Origin: an uncultured Clostridia bacterium
GTDB lineage: Bacteria > Bacillota > Clostridia > Oscillospirales > Oscillospiraceae
Assembly: GCA_947173485.1 (NCBI GenBank)
Contig: CAMWFH010000001.1
Coordinates: forward strand, 434,001-498,000
Direction of reading: 5' to 3'
Length of the DNA: 64,000 bases
Shown: positions 16,488 to 24,867 of the stretch, piece after piece
Layout of the letters: each line of letters opens with the position of its first letter
Numbering within the stretch: position 1 is the first letter of the stretch
Made by a program: the position numbers and the translations under genes
The notes under the pieces: generated by a model
Seen by the model: only the letters and a program-made list of their open reading frames with translations
Database searches by the model: none
What the model was told of the DNA's origin: nothing

Positions 16488-16748
16488 ATGAAAAAGATCT
16501 GGATCCTGGCAGCCGCCGTATGTCTCTGTTTCATGCTCGCCGCCGTAGGCGGACAGCAACTCTATGAGGATGATATCATCCCCCTGGGGGAGGGCTTCCA
16601 CATCGTCACCTTCTCTGCCGACGGACAGGCCACCCTCAAACGAGCCACCCGGGAGGAAGTCATCGCCGCAGGCTTCGAGCTGCCCCCGTGCGATGACCCC
16701 ATCCTGCTGGGCGAGGGAGTCCACGTCTACCCTCTCTCCATTTTCTGA
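16488..16748 (+). CDS. Small exported protein of unknown function
   Basis: 86 residues: a typical signal peptide or anchor (MKKIWILAAAVCLCFMLAAV) and a short acidic domain with two similar phrases, DDIIPLGEGFHIVTF and DDPILLGEGVHVYPLS, that look like an internal repeat of a single beta-hairpin motif. GGAGG precedes the ATG. Own promoter upstream; a 13-bp GC hairpin without T-run (about 16770-16806) follows. No family recognised. Confidence 0.7.
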   Translation: MKKIWILAAAVCLCFMLAAVGGQQLYEDDIIPLGEGFHIVTFSADGQATLKRATREEVIAAGFELPPCDDPILLGEGVHVYPLSIF

Positions 16749-16844
16749 CAGTATTCTAAATGAGACGATCAGGCCGCCGCGCTGGCCCCTACCGGCGCGG
16801 CGGCCTGCCTATCATGACCGCAGGCCGGAAAGGAGGCCCTTACC

Positions 16845-17041
16845 ATGAGCGACCTATTGACATTTGCCACCAGAGAGGACTTCCGGCAGTGGCTGCGGGC
16901 CAACTGCCAGTCCAGCCCCGGCGTCTGGCTCCTGTTCGGCAAGACCGGCGGGCCTACCTCGATGCCAAGACCGACGCCGGACGGGCGAAGCGCTTTGCCT
17001 GGCTGGTGGACCGGCTCGATAAGAATTTGAAGCCGATGTGA
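16845..17041 (+). pseudogene. Remnant of a YdeI/OmpD-associated family gene with internal deletion
   Basis: A gene start with AAAGGAGG and ATG (16845) encodes about 34 residues that fit the N-terminus of YdeI-type proteins (TFATREDFRQWLRANC, SPGVWLLFGKTGG). From about 16953 a different frame carries about 30 residues that fit the C-terminus of the same family (YLDAKTDAGRAKRFAWLVDRLDKNLKPM, stop at 17041). The 100-plus residues normally between are missing. Family members are about 190-200 residues. I infer an internal deletion that also shifted the frame. The product would be non-functional. Confidence 0.72.
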
Positions 17042-17065
17042 CCCGGACGGCCACCGGCATACCGG

Positions 17066-17094
17066 TTGCGTTTCCCGGCGGCCTGTGCTATCAT
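17066..17094 (+). promoter_or_regulatory. Promoter of the TIGR00300 gene
   Basis: TTGCGT (17066-17071), 17-bp spacer, TATCAT (17089-17094), 37 bp upstream of the ATG at 17131. Confidence 0.5.
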
Positions 17095-17130
17095 AGGGGA
17101 CATCTTATATCTTCTATCAGGAGGTGCCCC

Positions 17131-18222
17131 ATGTCCTTCACTCTGCCTGTCTACCACGCCCCCCAATTCGACACGCCCCTCTTCCAGGCGGCACCGGACG
17201 CCCGGCTGGCCCCCGCCCCCCAGGACGGTGTAGCGCCGGCGGGCTACCACGCCACCACCATCTTCCCTGAATACTTCAAGACCGACGGTGCATGGCTGCT
17301 GGCGGAGGAGAGCCGTATGGACTGCGTAGCGGTCCTGCGGGAGGGGAAGATCGCCGTGGTAGAGTTCCGCAATCTGAAAGCCGGCGACCTGGTGGTGCTG
17401 GGCCGCACGGAGGACGGCTCTGAGGGCATCTATGTCCATGCCGGCGGCTTCGAGAGCGCCGGCGGCGAGCGGGAGACCTTCGCCTTCCGCCAGGGCCGCT
17501 CCCGGGAGACGGCCTACTCCGTGGACTACGACTCCATCTACGACCTGCTCCGCTACGAGCGGGACCACGGCACCATCGCCTGGGTCTTAGGTCCCGCCTG
17601 TGCCTTCGACTCCGACGCCCGCAACGCCTTCGCCGCCCTGGTCCGGGCCGGGTTCGTCCATGTCCTCCTGGCGGGCAACGCCTTGGCCACCCACGACCTG
17701 GAGGCCGGCTACCTCCGTACCGCCCTGGGCCAGGATATCTACACCCAGGTGAGCCAGCCCAACGGCCACTACAACCATATCGACACCATCAACGCCATCC
17801 GCACCTGCGGCTCCACCACCGCCTTTATCGACAGCGGCGCGGTGAAGGACGGCATCATCTATGAGTGCGTCAAGCACCAGGTCCCCTATGTGCTGGTGGG
17901 CTCCGTCCGGGACGACGGGCCCCTGCCGGAGGTCTACGGCAACGTCTACGAGGGCCAGGACGCCATGCGGGAGCAGATCCGAAAGGCCACCACCGTCATC
18001 TGCATGGCCTCCACCCTCCACACCGTGGCCACCGGCAACATGACCCCCTCCTACCGTCTGGTGGACGGTACCGTCCGGCCTGTGTACTTCTACTCGGTGG
18101 ACATCTCGGAATTTGCCGTCAACAAGCTCCGGGACCGGGGCAGTCTGTCGGTGCGGACCATCGTCACCAACGTCCAGGACTTCATCGTCAACGTGTGCAA
18201 GGGCGTCGCGCCGGAGGCGTGA
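17131..18222 (+). CDS. TIGR00300 family protein (LOR/SDH region, ornithine cyclodeaminase-like)
   Basis: 363 residues. The N-terminal half has the conserved phrases GVAPAGYHATTIFPEYFKTDG, EESRMDCVAVLREGK and FRNLKAGDLVVLGRTEDGSEGIYVH; the C-terminal half has a dinucleotide-binding-like domain (VHVLLAGNALATHDLE, GAVKDGIIYE, PYVLVGSVRDDGPLPEV). This is the region shared with the LOR/SDH bifunctional enzyme and with the C-terminus of cyanobacterial ArgZ/AgrE; an archaeal relative converts ornithine to proline. GGAGG 6 nt before the ATG at 17131 gives the start. Together with arcA and argF elsewhere in the window an arginine-ornithine-proline route is possible, but the reaction is inferred from relatives. 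Confidence 0.82.
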   Translation: MSFTLPVYHAPQFDTPLFQAAPDARLAPAPQDGVAPAGYHATTIFPEYFKTDGAWLLAEESRMDCVAVLREGKIAVVEFRNLKAGDLVVLGRTEDGSEGIYVHAGGFESAGGERETFAFRQGRSRETAYSVDYDSIYDLLRYERDHGTIAWVLGPACAFDSDARNAFAALVRAGFVHVLLAGNALATHDLEAGYLRTALGQDIYTQVSQPNGHYNHIDTINAIRTCGSTTAFIDSGAVKDGIIYECVKHQVPYVLVGSVRDDGPLPEVYGNVYEGQDAMREQIRKATTVICMASTLHTVATGNMTPSYRLVDGTVRPVYFYSVDISEFAVNKLRDRGSLSVRTIVTNVQDFIVNVCKGVAPEA

Positions 18223-18245
18223 GCCCAGCACGGCAAAAAACATAC

Positions 18246-18294
18246 AGGCCCCGCGCTTCTCCCTTGGGATGGGAAGCGCGGGGCCTCTTATTTT
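18246..18294 (+). terminator. Bidirectional terminator between convergent genes
   Basis: A long stem (AGGCCCCGCGCTTC paired with GAAGCGCGGGGCCT). On plus it is followed by CTTATTTT, on minus by TGTATGTTTTTT, so it can end both the TIGR00300 transcript and the minus-strand mutS-mutL transcript. Confidence 0.9.
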
Positions 18295-18309
18295 GGACGA
18301 TAGGGCTCG

Positions 18310-18525
18310 TCAGTCCTCCCCGATGTACCGGAACCGGGGCACCGTCTCCCCGTCCCGCTCCACCGTCTCGGCCCACATGGCCGCGGGACGGACCCACAGC
18401 CCGCCCTCGCCGTAGAGTGCCCGGTAGACCACCAATTCCTCCATGGTCTCCGAGTGCCGGGCCACCCCCAGCACCTGGTACTCCTTCCCCTTGAAATGGC
18501 GGTAGCGGCCGCATCTGATCTCCAT
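18310..18525 (-). CDS. DUF1653 protein
   Basis: 71 residues: MEIRCGRYRHFKGKEYQVLGVARHSETMEELVVYRALYGEGGLWVRP then a tail rich in Trp and Arg. The YRHFKG-Y-V-G-A-HSET-E-VVYR-LY pattern is the DUF1653 signature, a small beta-rich domain of unknown role. It follows mutL by 15 bp on the same strand and is the last gene before the bidirectional terminator. Confidence 0.88.
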   Translation of the reverse strand: MEIRCGRYRHFKGKEYQVLGVARHSETMEELVVYRALYGEGGLWVRPAAMWAETVERDGETVPRFRYIGED

Positions 18526-18540
18526 GATCTATCCCCTCTC

Positions 18541-20553
18541 TCAAGCCCGCTTGAACATCTTCTCCAGCTCGTACTTCGTCAGCCGGACCGCCACAGGCCG
18601 TCCGTGGGGGCAGCAGCGGACCTCCCCCAGCCGGACCTTCTCCAGCAGCACCAGCAGCTCCCGCTCATCGCTGTGCCAGCCGCCCTTGATGGCGGACTTG
18701 CAGGCCATGGTGTGGAGCATGGCGTCCCGGGCGGCGGCGGGGTCGGCGGTGCCTCCGGTGCGCAGGCGCTCCGCCAGCATCTCCAGCGTCTCCCGCAGCT
18801 GGCCCTCCCCAATATCGGAGGGGACCTCCCGTACCAGCAGCGTGCCGTCCCCGAAGTCCTCCGCGGCAAAGCCGAACTCCGCCAGCAGCGGCAGCTCCGC
18901 CAGCAGGGCGGCGGCGTCCTCCGGGGGCAGGTCTATGGCGGCGGGGGCCAGCAGGGCCTGCCGCATGGGCGGCTCCGGGTCCGCCTTCAGCCGGTCGAAG
19001 TTGATCCGCTCATGGGCGGCGTGCTTGTCGATCAGCCAGACGTCCTCCCCGTCCTCCGCGATGATATAGGTCCGCAGCACCTCCCCCACCAGCCGCCAGG
19101 GCCGCGGCGGCTCCGCCAGCATCGCCAGCTGCTCCGGCTCCCGGACCGGCGGCGCAGCCTCCGGCGGGGCCTCCGATGGAAGATCTTGGGGCAGGACCTT
19201 AGGCGGGACCTCCGATGGGAGATCCGGGACCTTGGGCAGGACCTCTGACGGACGTTCCTGCGGCGGGACCGCCGGCGGCGCGTCCTTCACGGCGGGGCCC
19301 TGGACCTTTGGCATCAGCGCCTCCCAGCTCCGCATAGGGGGGACCTGCCGGGGGGGCTTCGGGTCGATGATGCGGGCGCTGTCCCGGGCGGTCCCCCGCC
19401 GGTCGGGCAGCTCCGCAGTGTCCGGGGACACCTGCAAGCTGTAGCCCCGGTCCTTCTGGGCGCAGCCCGCCCGGTACTGCTCCGCCGTCATGGTCTGGTA
19501 GAACCCCTTCTGGGGCACGCTCCGGGCCGTAGGGGCCGCCTTAGGGGCCGGGGACTGGCCGGGGCGAAGGGCGCTGAGGGCGTCCTCCACCGTGTGGTGG
19601 ACCAGGGAGAAGATGGGCCGCTCGTTCAGGAACTTCACCACCGTCTTGGCCGGATGGACGTTCACGTCCACCTGGTCCACCGGCACCGCCAGATGGAGGA
19701 CGCAGCCGGGGAACCGCCCCTTCAGCAGCTGGTTCCGGTACGCCTCCTCCAGGGCCGCGGTCAGCAGCGGGCTCTTGATCAGCCGGCCATTGACGAAAAA
19801 GATCTGCATCCCCCTAGTGCCCCGGCCCGCCACGGGCTCCGTCACATAGCCGGAGAGTTTGAGCCCCTCGGAGGCCCCCTCCACCTGGGTCAGCGCCAGG
19901 GCAAAGTCCCGGCCCAGGGCGGCGTAGACCGCCGCGTGGAGGTCCCCCGAGCCGGGGGTGTTCATCTGCTCCTGGCCGTCCCGCAGGAACCGGAAGGCGA
20001 TATCCGGGCGGCTCAGGGCCATATGCTGCATCAAGCCCCCGACAGCGGCGGACTCCGCGCTGTCCTTCTTCATGAATTTCAGCCGGGCGGGGGTGTTGTA
20101 GAACAGGTCCCGGACGATCATGGTGGTACCGGCGGGACACCCCACCGCCTCCGCCCCGCCGGGGAGGCCCCCCTCCAGGGACAGCGCCGTGCCGGCGGTA
20201 TCCGCCGCCCGGCGGGTCATGACCTCCATCCGGCTCACCGCGGAGATCGCCGCCAAGGCCTCCCCCCGGAAGCCCAGGGTGCCGATAGCCCCCAAGTCCT
20301 CCGCCCTCCGCAGCTTACTGGTGGCGTGGCGCAGGAAGGCCGTGGGCACGTCCTCCGGCGCGATGCCAGCGCCGTTGTCCGTGACCCGGATATAGGCCAT
20401 GCCGCCCCGCTGGATCTCCACGGTCACCGCTTTGGCCCCGGCGTCGATGGCGTTCTCCGCCAGCTCCTTGACCACGCTGGCCGGCCGCTCCACCACCTCG
20501 CCGGCGGCGATCAGATCCGCGATATGGGAGGGAAGCTGTAGGATCGTAGACAT
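18541..20553 (-). CDS. mutL: DNA mismatch repair protein MutL
   Basis: GHKL ATPase that links MutS recognition to downstream repair; in Gram-positives it also nicks DNA. 670 residues. N-terminal ATPase motifs: ELAENAIDAGA (Glu/Asn for Mg-ATP), VTDNGAGI, LRHATSKLRRAEDLGAIGTLGFRGEALAAISAVS. Residues about 335-470 are a Pro-rich linker. C-terminal endonuclease region: IDKHAAHERINFD, which corresponds to the DQHA-X2-E-X4-E motif with Lys for Gln and Asp for the last Glu; ACKSAIKGG and CPHGRP metal-site motifs follow. Downstream of mutS and a CPBP gene, an arrangement common in Clostridia. Confidence 0.98.
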   Translation of the reverse strand: MSTILQLPSHIADLIAAGEVVERPASVVKELAENAIDAGAKAVTVEIQRGGMAYIRVTDNGAGIAPEDVPTAFLRHATSKLRRAEDLGAIGTLGFRGEALAAISAVSRMEVMTRRAADTAGTALSLEGGLPGGAEAVGCPAGTTMIVRDLFYNTPARLKFMKKDSAESAAVGGLMQHMALSRPDIAFRFLRDGQEQMNTPGSGDLHAAVYAALGRDFALALTQVEGASEGLKLSGYVTEPVAGRGTRGMQIFFVNGRLIKSPLLTAALEEAYRNQLLKGRFPGCVLHLAVPVDQVDVNVHPAKTVVKFLNERPIFSLVHHTVEDALSALRPGQSPAPKAAPTARSVPQKGFYQTMTAEQYRAGCAQKDRGYSLQVSPDTAELPDRRGTARDSARIIDPKPPRQVPPMRSWEALMPKVQGPAVKDAPPAVPPQERPSEVLPKVPDLPSEVPPKVLPQDLPSEAPPEAAPPVREPEQLAMLAEPPRPWRLVGEVLRTYIIAEDGEDVWLIDKHAAHERINFDRLKADPEPPMRQALLAPAAIDLPPEDAAALLAELPLLAEFGFAAEDFGDGTLLVREVPSDIGEGQLRETLEMLAERLRTGGTADPAAARDAMLHTMACKSAIKGGWHSDERELLVLLEKVRLGEVRCCPHGRPVAVRLTKYELEKMFKRA

Positions 20554-20591
20554 AGTGCCTCCTTTTCGCCTGCCGCAAGAGGGAGCGCCCC

Positions 20592-21287
20592 TCAGGCCAG
20601 GGCGTTCACGGTGATATGGACCAGGACCGGCGTCCAGATGGTCCCGGTCTTGTCGTAGGACCAGGCCAGCACCGCCGAGACCGTCAAGTATTGCAGCACC
20701 AGCGCCACCCCCGGCAGGCCGCCCCCCTCCAGCAGCAGCCGGCCTATATACAGGGCCGTGTACAGCAGGCAGGACGCCCCGTAGGCCATCACCCGGTCCC
20801 TCCCCCGGAGCAGGCCGAACACATACCCCCGGAACAGCAGCTCCTCCACGATGGGCATCAGCACCACCATCACCAGCAGGGACTCCTGGGGGGCCTTGGC
20901 GGTCTGGGCCGTGATGATGGTGTCGCTCAAATTCACCTTCGCCCCCAGGACCACCTCGAAGAAACGGAACAGCAGCTCATTCAGCCCATAGAACAGCACC
21001 AGCGACAGTCCCGCCGCCGCGATCGTCTGGCTGAGGGCCGCCCAGAGGTACTGGGTGGCCGTCACCAGCAGCCGGCAGAAGATCCCCGCCGCCAGCAGGA
21101 GCAGCACCCAGTAGACGATCTGCTCCCGGAGGAGGGCGGGGACCGCCGTCCCCAGCAGGTAGGCCGCCTGGTCGAACAGCTTGTCCGACAGGAACGGCAA
21201 AAACAGCAGGTACACGCACAGCAGGACGCCGCCTGCCATCATCTCAAAGTCTGTCAGATAGGCGCTCGCCGCCCGTTTCTTGGCCAT
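20592..21287 (-). CDS. CPBP-family intramembrane glutamic endopeptidase (putative)
   Basis: 231 residues with six to eight hydrophobic helices. The conserved motifs EELLFRGYVFGLLRG (residues about 150-164, catalytic Glu-Glu and Arg) and the C-terminal WTPVLVHITVNALA (His and Asn) mark the CPBP/Abi family of membrane proteases related to type II CAAX peptidases. GGAGGACC precedes the ATG. It lies between mutS and mutL on the same strand (38 bp before mutL, 60 bp after mutS). Substrate unknown; members range from bacteriocin immunity to prenyl-protein processing. Confidence 0.9.
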   Translation of the reverse strand: MAKKRAASAYLTDFEMMAGGVLLCVYLLFLPFLSDKLFDQAAYLLGTAVPALLREQIVYWVLLLLAAGIFCRLLVTATQYLWAALSQTIAAAGLSLVLFYGLNELLFRFFEVVLGAKVNLSDTIITAQTAKAPQESLLVMVVLMPIVEELLFRGYVFGLLRGRDRVMAYGASCLLYTALYIGRLLLEGGGLPGVALVLQYLTVSAVLAWSYDKTGTIWTPVLVHITVNALA

Positions 21288-21347
21288 ATGGGTCCTCCAA
21301 CCAGTCTCTATCGAACGCAGTCTATCAGGCTGCGGTAAAAGTCCTTA

Positions 21348-23933
21348 TCAAAGCAGCTTCTGCTTCAGCTCATACAGGAACGACAGCGCCTCGAAGGGGC
21401 TCATGGTGTCCGGGTGGCTCTCCCGCAGACGCCGCAGGACCTCTCCCTCGTTCACGCTCCCCAGCTCCAGCTGGTCCGGCGCCTCTGCCGGCGCCGGCGG
21501 CGGCGCGCCCACGGGGGACTCCAGCTCCTTTAGGATCGCCCTGGCCCGGCGGACCACCCCCTCCGGCAGTCCCGCCAGCTTGGCTACCTCGATGCCGTAG
21601 CTCTTATCCGCCCCGCCGGGGATGATCTTCCGCAGAAAGACGATCTCCTCTCCACGGGCCTTGATGGCGATGTTGTAGTTGGTGACCCCCGGCAGCTCCC
21701 GCTCCACCTGGGTCAGCTCGTGGTAGTGGGTGGCGAAGAGGGTCTTGGCCCCCAGCTTTTTGGCGCAGTGCTCCAGCACCGCCCGGGCGATGGACATCCC
21801 GTCAAAGGTACTGGTGCCCCGGCCGATCTCGTCCAGGATCAGCAGGCTCCGCCGGGTGGCGCTGCGGAGGATCTCGCTGACCTCCGTCATCTCCACCATA
21901 AAGGTAGACTGGCCCGCCCCCAGGTCGTCGCTGGCCCCGATCCGGGTGAAGATCCGGTCCACCACCCCGATATGGGCCGAGGCCGCCGGTACGAAGCTGC
22001 CCAGCTGGGCCATCAGCACGATCAGCGCCACCTGGCGCATATAGGTGGACTTGCCCGCCATATTGGGCCCGGTGATGATGGCCACCCGGTGTTCCCGCTC
22101 CCCCATGTAGGTATCGTTGGGCACGAAGAGGGACCCGGTCAGCATCCGCTCCACCACCGGGTGCCGCCCATCGTGGATCTCGATGGTGCCGCCGCTGTTC
22201 ACCGTGGGCCGACAGTAGTGATAGCGCACCGCCACGGAGGCGAAGGCGCACAGCACATCCAAAGCCGCCGCCGCCTGGGCCGAGGTCTTGACCTGGTGGG
22301 CGCACCGGGCCGCCTCCTCCCGGAGGCGGGTGAAGATCTGGTACTCCAGCTGGCTCAGCTTGTCCCCGGCGGTGAGGATCGTCTCCTCCAGCTCCTTCAG
22401 CTCCTGGGTGATGAAGCGCTCGCAGTTGGCCAGGGTCTGCTTGCGGATGTAGGTCTCCGGCACCAGGTCGTAATAGGACTTGGAGACCTCTATGTAGTAG
22501 CCAAAGACCTTGTTGTAGCCCACCTTCAGGCTCTTGATGCCGGTCTTTTCCTTCTCCCGTGCCTCCACGGCGGCGATCATGCCCTTGCCGTTGCGGAGGA
22601 TGTCCCGGAGGCGGTCCACCTCGCCATCGAAGCCATCCCGGATGATGCCGCCCTCCCGGATGGTCAGGGGCGCGTCCGGCTCGATGGCCCGGTCGATCTC
22701 CTCCCGCAGGCCGGTCAGGTCGTCCAGCTCCCCCGCCAGGGTCTGGAGATAGGCGGCGGGGAGGGGGGCCGCCTGGGCCCGGAGGGCGGGCAGGACCTGT
22801 AATCCCTCCGCCAGGGCCCGCATATCCCGGCCGTTGGCCGTGCCGTAGGACACCCGGCCGATCAGCCGCTCCAGGTCCGGCACCTGCCGCAGGGCCACGA
22901 TCAGCTCCTCCCTGGCCACGGTGTCCGCCACCAGGGCCGCCACGGCCTCCTGCCGCCGCCCGATCGCCGCGGGGGAGCAGAGGGGCTGCTCCAGCCAGGC
23001 GCGCAGCAGGCGGTGGCCCATGGCCGTTTTAGCCCGGTCCAGCACCCAGAGCAGGCTCCCCCGCTTCTCGCCGCCCCGAAAGGTCTCCGTCAGCTCCAGG
23101 GTCCGCCGGGCCGTCAGGTCCAGCTCCATATGCTCCCCCTCGGTCTCGATGGGGCCCAGATGGCCCAGGTCCGCCTTCTGGGTCTCCCGGAGGTAGGCGG
23201 CCAGGCCGCCGGCGGCCTGGCCCATGAGCTGCCGGGCCGGGCTGTCCGGGATAGCGCCGTCGGAAAGGCCCATCTCCCGGAGGGTCCTTGCCGCGGTGGT
23301 GGGGGAAAAGCGCTTGTCCCCGGCGTCCTCACAGCGGCAGTCCAGCCGCTCGGTCAGATACCCCCGCAGCTCCCCGCAGCCCCAGGCGCTCCGGCTGAGC
23401 AGGGTCTCCCTGGGAGGGCAGGCCCCCAGCTGGTTGAGCAGATGGGGCAGGTAGTCCCCCTCCAGGTAGGCAGAGGTGACGAACTGGCCCGTGGAGATAT
23501 CGCACCGGGCCAGGGCCGCCCCCCGGCTGTCCATATAGACCGCGCAGATATAGTTGTTGCACTGCTCGTCCAGCATGGAGCTCTCCATCAAGGTGCCGGG
23601 GGTCACCACCCGGATGATGTCCCGCTTCACCAGCCCCTTAGCCTGGGCCGGGTCCTCGGTCTGTTCGCAGATGGCCACCTTGTAGCCCTTGGCGATCAGC
23701 CGGGAGATATACGCCTCGCTGGAGTGGTAGGGCACCCCGCACATGGGCACCTGCTCCTCCTCCGGCTTGTTCCGGTCCCGGGTGGTCAGGGTCAGATCCA
23801 GCTCCCCCGATACCAGCCGGGCGTCGTCGTTGAACATCTCATAGAAATCCCCCAGGCGGAAGAATAGGATGGTATCCGGGTTCTGCTCCTTCATCTCCTG
23901 GTATTGGCGCATCATGGGAGTCATCTCTGCCAT
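21348..23933 (-). CDS. mutS: DNA mismatch repair protein MutS
   Basis: Recognises mismatches and small loops. 861 residues. Domain I begins MTPMMRQYQEMKEQNPDTILFFRLGDFYEMF, with the mismatch-contacting Phe-X-Glu in FYEMF. The ATPase domain has ITGPNMAGKSTYMRQVALI (Walker A) near residue 620, FTRIGASDDLGAGQSTFMVEM, SLLILDEIGRGTSTFDG (Walker B and signature) and LFATHYHELT. The C-terminus ends with a short helical tail. AGGAGG precedes the ATG at 23933. First of a mutS-CPBP-mutL-DUF1653 run. Confidence 0.98.
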   Translation of the reverse strand: MAEMTPMMRQYQEMKEQNPDTILFFRLGDFYEMFNDDARLVSGELDLTLTTRDRNKPEEEQVPMCGVPYHSSEAYISRLIAKGYKVAICEQTEDPAQAKGLVKRDIIRVVTPGTLMESSMLDEQCNNYICAVYMDSRGAALARCDISTGQFVTSAYLEGDYLPHLLNQLGACPPRETLLSRSAWGCGELRGYLTERLDCRCEDAGDKRFSPTTAARTLREMGLSDGAIPDSPARQLMGQAAGGLAAYLRETQKADLGHLGPIETEGEHMELDLTARRTLELTETFRGGEKRGSLLWVLDRAKTAMGHRLLRAWLEQPLCSPAAIGRRQEAVAALVADTVAREELIVALRQVPDLERLIGRVSYGTANGRDMRALAEGLQVLPALRAQAAPLPAAYLQTLAGELDDLTGLREEIDRAIEPDAPLTIREGGIIRDGFDGEVDRLRDILRNGKGMIAAVEAREKEKTGIKSLKVGYNKVFGYYIEVSKSYYDLVPETYIRKQTLANCERFITQELKELEETILTAGDKLSQLEYQIFTRLREEAARCAHQVKTSAQAAAALDVLCAFASVAVRYHYCRPTVNSGGTIEIHDGRHPVVERMLTGSLFVPNDTYMGEREHRVAIITGPNMAGKSTYMRQVALIVLMAQLGSFVPAASAHIGVVDRIFTRIGASDDLGAGQSTFMVEMTEVSEILRSATRRSLLILDEIGRGTSTFDGMSIARAVLEHCAKKLGAKTLFATHYHELTQVERELPGVTNYNIAIKARGEEIVFLRKIIPGGADKSYGIEVAKLAGLPEGVVRRARAILKELESPVGAPPPAPAEAPDQLELGSVNEGEVLRRLRESHPDTMSPFEALSFLYELKQKLL

Positions 23934-23950
23934 AGAAGGGACCTCCTGTC

Positions 23951-24109
23951 CTATCTGTCTTTATTCTGGGGCCAAAGCGGGTCCTTTTCGGAAAAAGCGA
24001 CGGCGGCAGCGTTCAATTCCTCTATGGTCATGCCTCCAAACAGCGTTCGCCGCCACTTTGTGTAATCCACATATATGCCTTCCTGCGGCTCGTTGTTATG
24101 CTCGTTCAT
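23951..24109 (-). CDS. Short protein coupled to an XRE regulator
   Basis: A 52-residue frame (MNEHNNEPQEGIYVDYTKW, then FGGMTIEELNAAAVAFSEKDPLW) overlaps the stop of the upstream XRE gene by 4 bp (ATGA), which implies coupled translation. It has a mixed hydrophilic composition with one predicted helix (TIEELNAAAVAFSE). It ends 18 bp before mutS. Short helical proteins often follow XRE genes as partners or toxins, but I see no recognisable family. Confidence 0.55.
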   Translation of the reverse strand: MNEHNNEPQEGIYVDYTKWRRTLFGGMTIEELNAAAVAFSEKDPLWPQNKDR

Positions 24110-24315
24110 ATTACTTTCCTCTCTCGTCCCACCAACTCATCGATGGATACTCCGTATAGATTGGCCAGCGCAATGGCCGTCAGAAGAGATGGGAAGCTCG
24201 TACCATACTCATAGTTTTGATACGTCCTCTCTCCAATATCCAACAGATGCGCCACCGCCACCTGAGATAAGCCCCTCCTCTTCCGCAGGGCTACTAAATT
24301 TTCAGCTATCCTCAT
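24106..24315 (-). CDS. XRE-family transcriptional regulator (second of a tandem pair)
   Basis: 69 residues, a single HTH_3 domain: IAENLVALRKRRGLSQVAVAHLLDIGERTYQNYEYGTSFPSLLTAIALANLYGVSIDELVG. Recognition helix about residues 28-38. It overlaps the preceding XRE gene by 14 bp and the following short gene by 4 bp, forming a three-gene unit. It is clearly a paralogue of its upstream neighbour (same NL--YR/ALRK--LTQ/SQ, IALANLYG-SIDELVG ending), pointing to tandem duplication. Confidence 0.88.
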   Translation of the reverse strand: MRIAENLVALRKRRGLSQVAVAHLLDIGERTYQNYEYGTSFPSLLTAIALANLYGVSIDELVGRERKVI

Positions 24316-24520
24316 TTCCCTCTACCTCGTGCCCTACCAACTCATCGATAGATATCCCGTATAAATTGGCCAGCGCGATCAGGAGCGGCAGTTGGGGATA
24401 GCGCTCGCCATACTCATACCGCTGGTATGCGCGCACGTCTACGCCGATCCTCTGTGCGATATCTGCCTGTGTCAGCTTTTTGCTTTTCCGGTACATGATC
24501 AAATTTTCTGCTAACTTCAT
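24302..24520 (-). CDS. XRE-family transcriptional regulator (first of a tandem pair)
   Basis: 72 residues, one HTH_3 domain: KLAENLIMYRKSKKLTQADIAQRIGVDVRAYQRYEYGERYPQLPLLIALANLYGISIDELVG. GGGAGAATCGGAG precedes the ATG. It is transcribed away from the small gene at 24610; the 89-bp gap contains a promoter for the latter and inverted repeats that could be its operator. Base composition of the pair is more AT-rich than the flanking mutS and miaB, suggesting acquisition. Confidence 0.88.
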   Translation of the reverse strand: MKLAENLIMYRKSKKLTQADIAQRIGVDVRAYQRYEYGERYPQLPLLIALANLYGISIDELVGHEVEGNEDS

Positions 24521-24538
24521 AAAAACTCCGATTCTCCC

Positions 24539-24591
24539 TTGACATGGCCGAATGAGCGTGATACACTATCAGCAACGATATGCTCATTTGG
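24539..24591 (+). promoter_or_regulatory. Promoter with flanking inverted repeats, likely XRE operator
   Basis: TTGACA (24539-24544), 17-bp spacer, TACACT (24562-24567) for the gene at 24610. CCGAATGAGC (24548-24557), inside the spacer, is repeated inverted as GCTCATTTGG (24582-24591) with one mismatch; the arms are 34 bp centre to centre, straddling the -10 box. Binding of the divergent XRE protein there would block transcription. Confidence 0.6.
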
Positions 24592-24609
24592 TCGTTTGGA
24601 GGTGCTTTC

Positions 24610-24867
24610 ATGTTTGATTACATACGATGCCTGTATGATGGGATGATGTCGGAACATATGCCAACGCTGCCAAGGGACGAAGAGTCCCTGGAGGCCCGCC
24701 GGGAAGAGCATGATGCGGGCATGGCGCTGTTGGCGGCGCTGCCGGAGGAGCAGCAGGGTCTTTTCTTCGCATATGAGGACGCCCTCAACGCACAGCACGG
24801 CCTGGAGCAGGCGCGCCTGTTCCGGGAAACGCTGGCGTTGGGGCGGATGATCTACGGTCAAAGGTGA
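24610..24867 (+). CDS. Small helical protein, DUF6809-like (tentative)
   Basis: 85 residues, acidic, all-helical by composition: MFDYIRCLYDGMMSEHMPTLPRDEESL, then EEQQGLFFAYEDALNAQHG and FRETLALGRMIYG. The layout (short N-terminal helix with Y-x-G, central E-rich helices, F---LALG end) resembles DUF6809-type proteins; this is a weak assignment. GGAGGTG precedes the ATG at 24610; an in-frame ATG 30 bp upstream lacks a ribosome site. It diverges from two XRE genes and its end overlaps that of miaB by 10 bp. A similar protein is encoded at 30983, also beside regulators. Confidence 0.7.
   Translation: MFDYIRCLYDGMMSEHMPTLPRDEESLEARREEHDAGMALLAALPEEQQGLFFAYEDALNAQHGLEQARLFRETLALGRMIYGQR

Noticed and set aside
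16488..17041. A tandem of several small real genes after the ammonia-lyase
   Set aside because: Only the first is credible. The rest are two frames of one broken YdeI-type gene.
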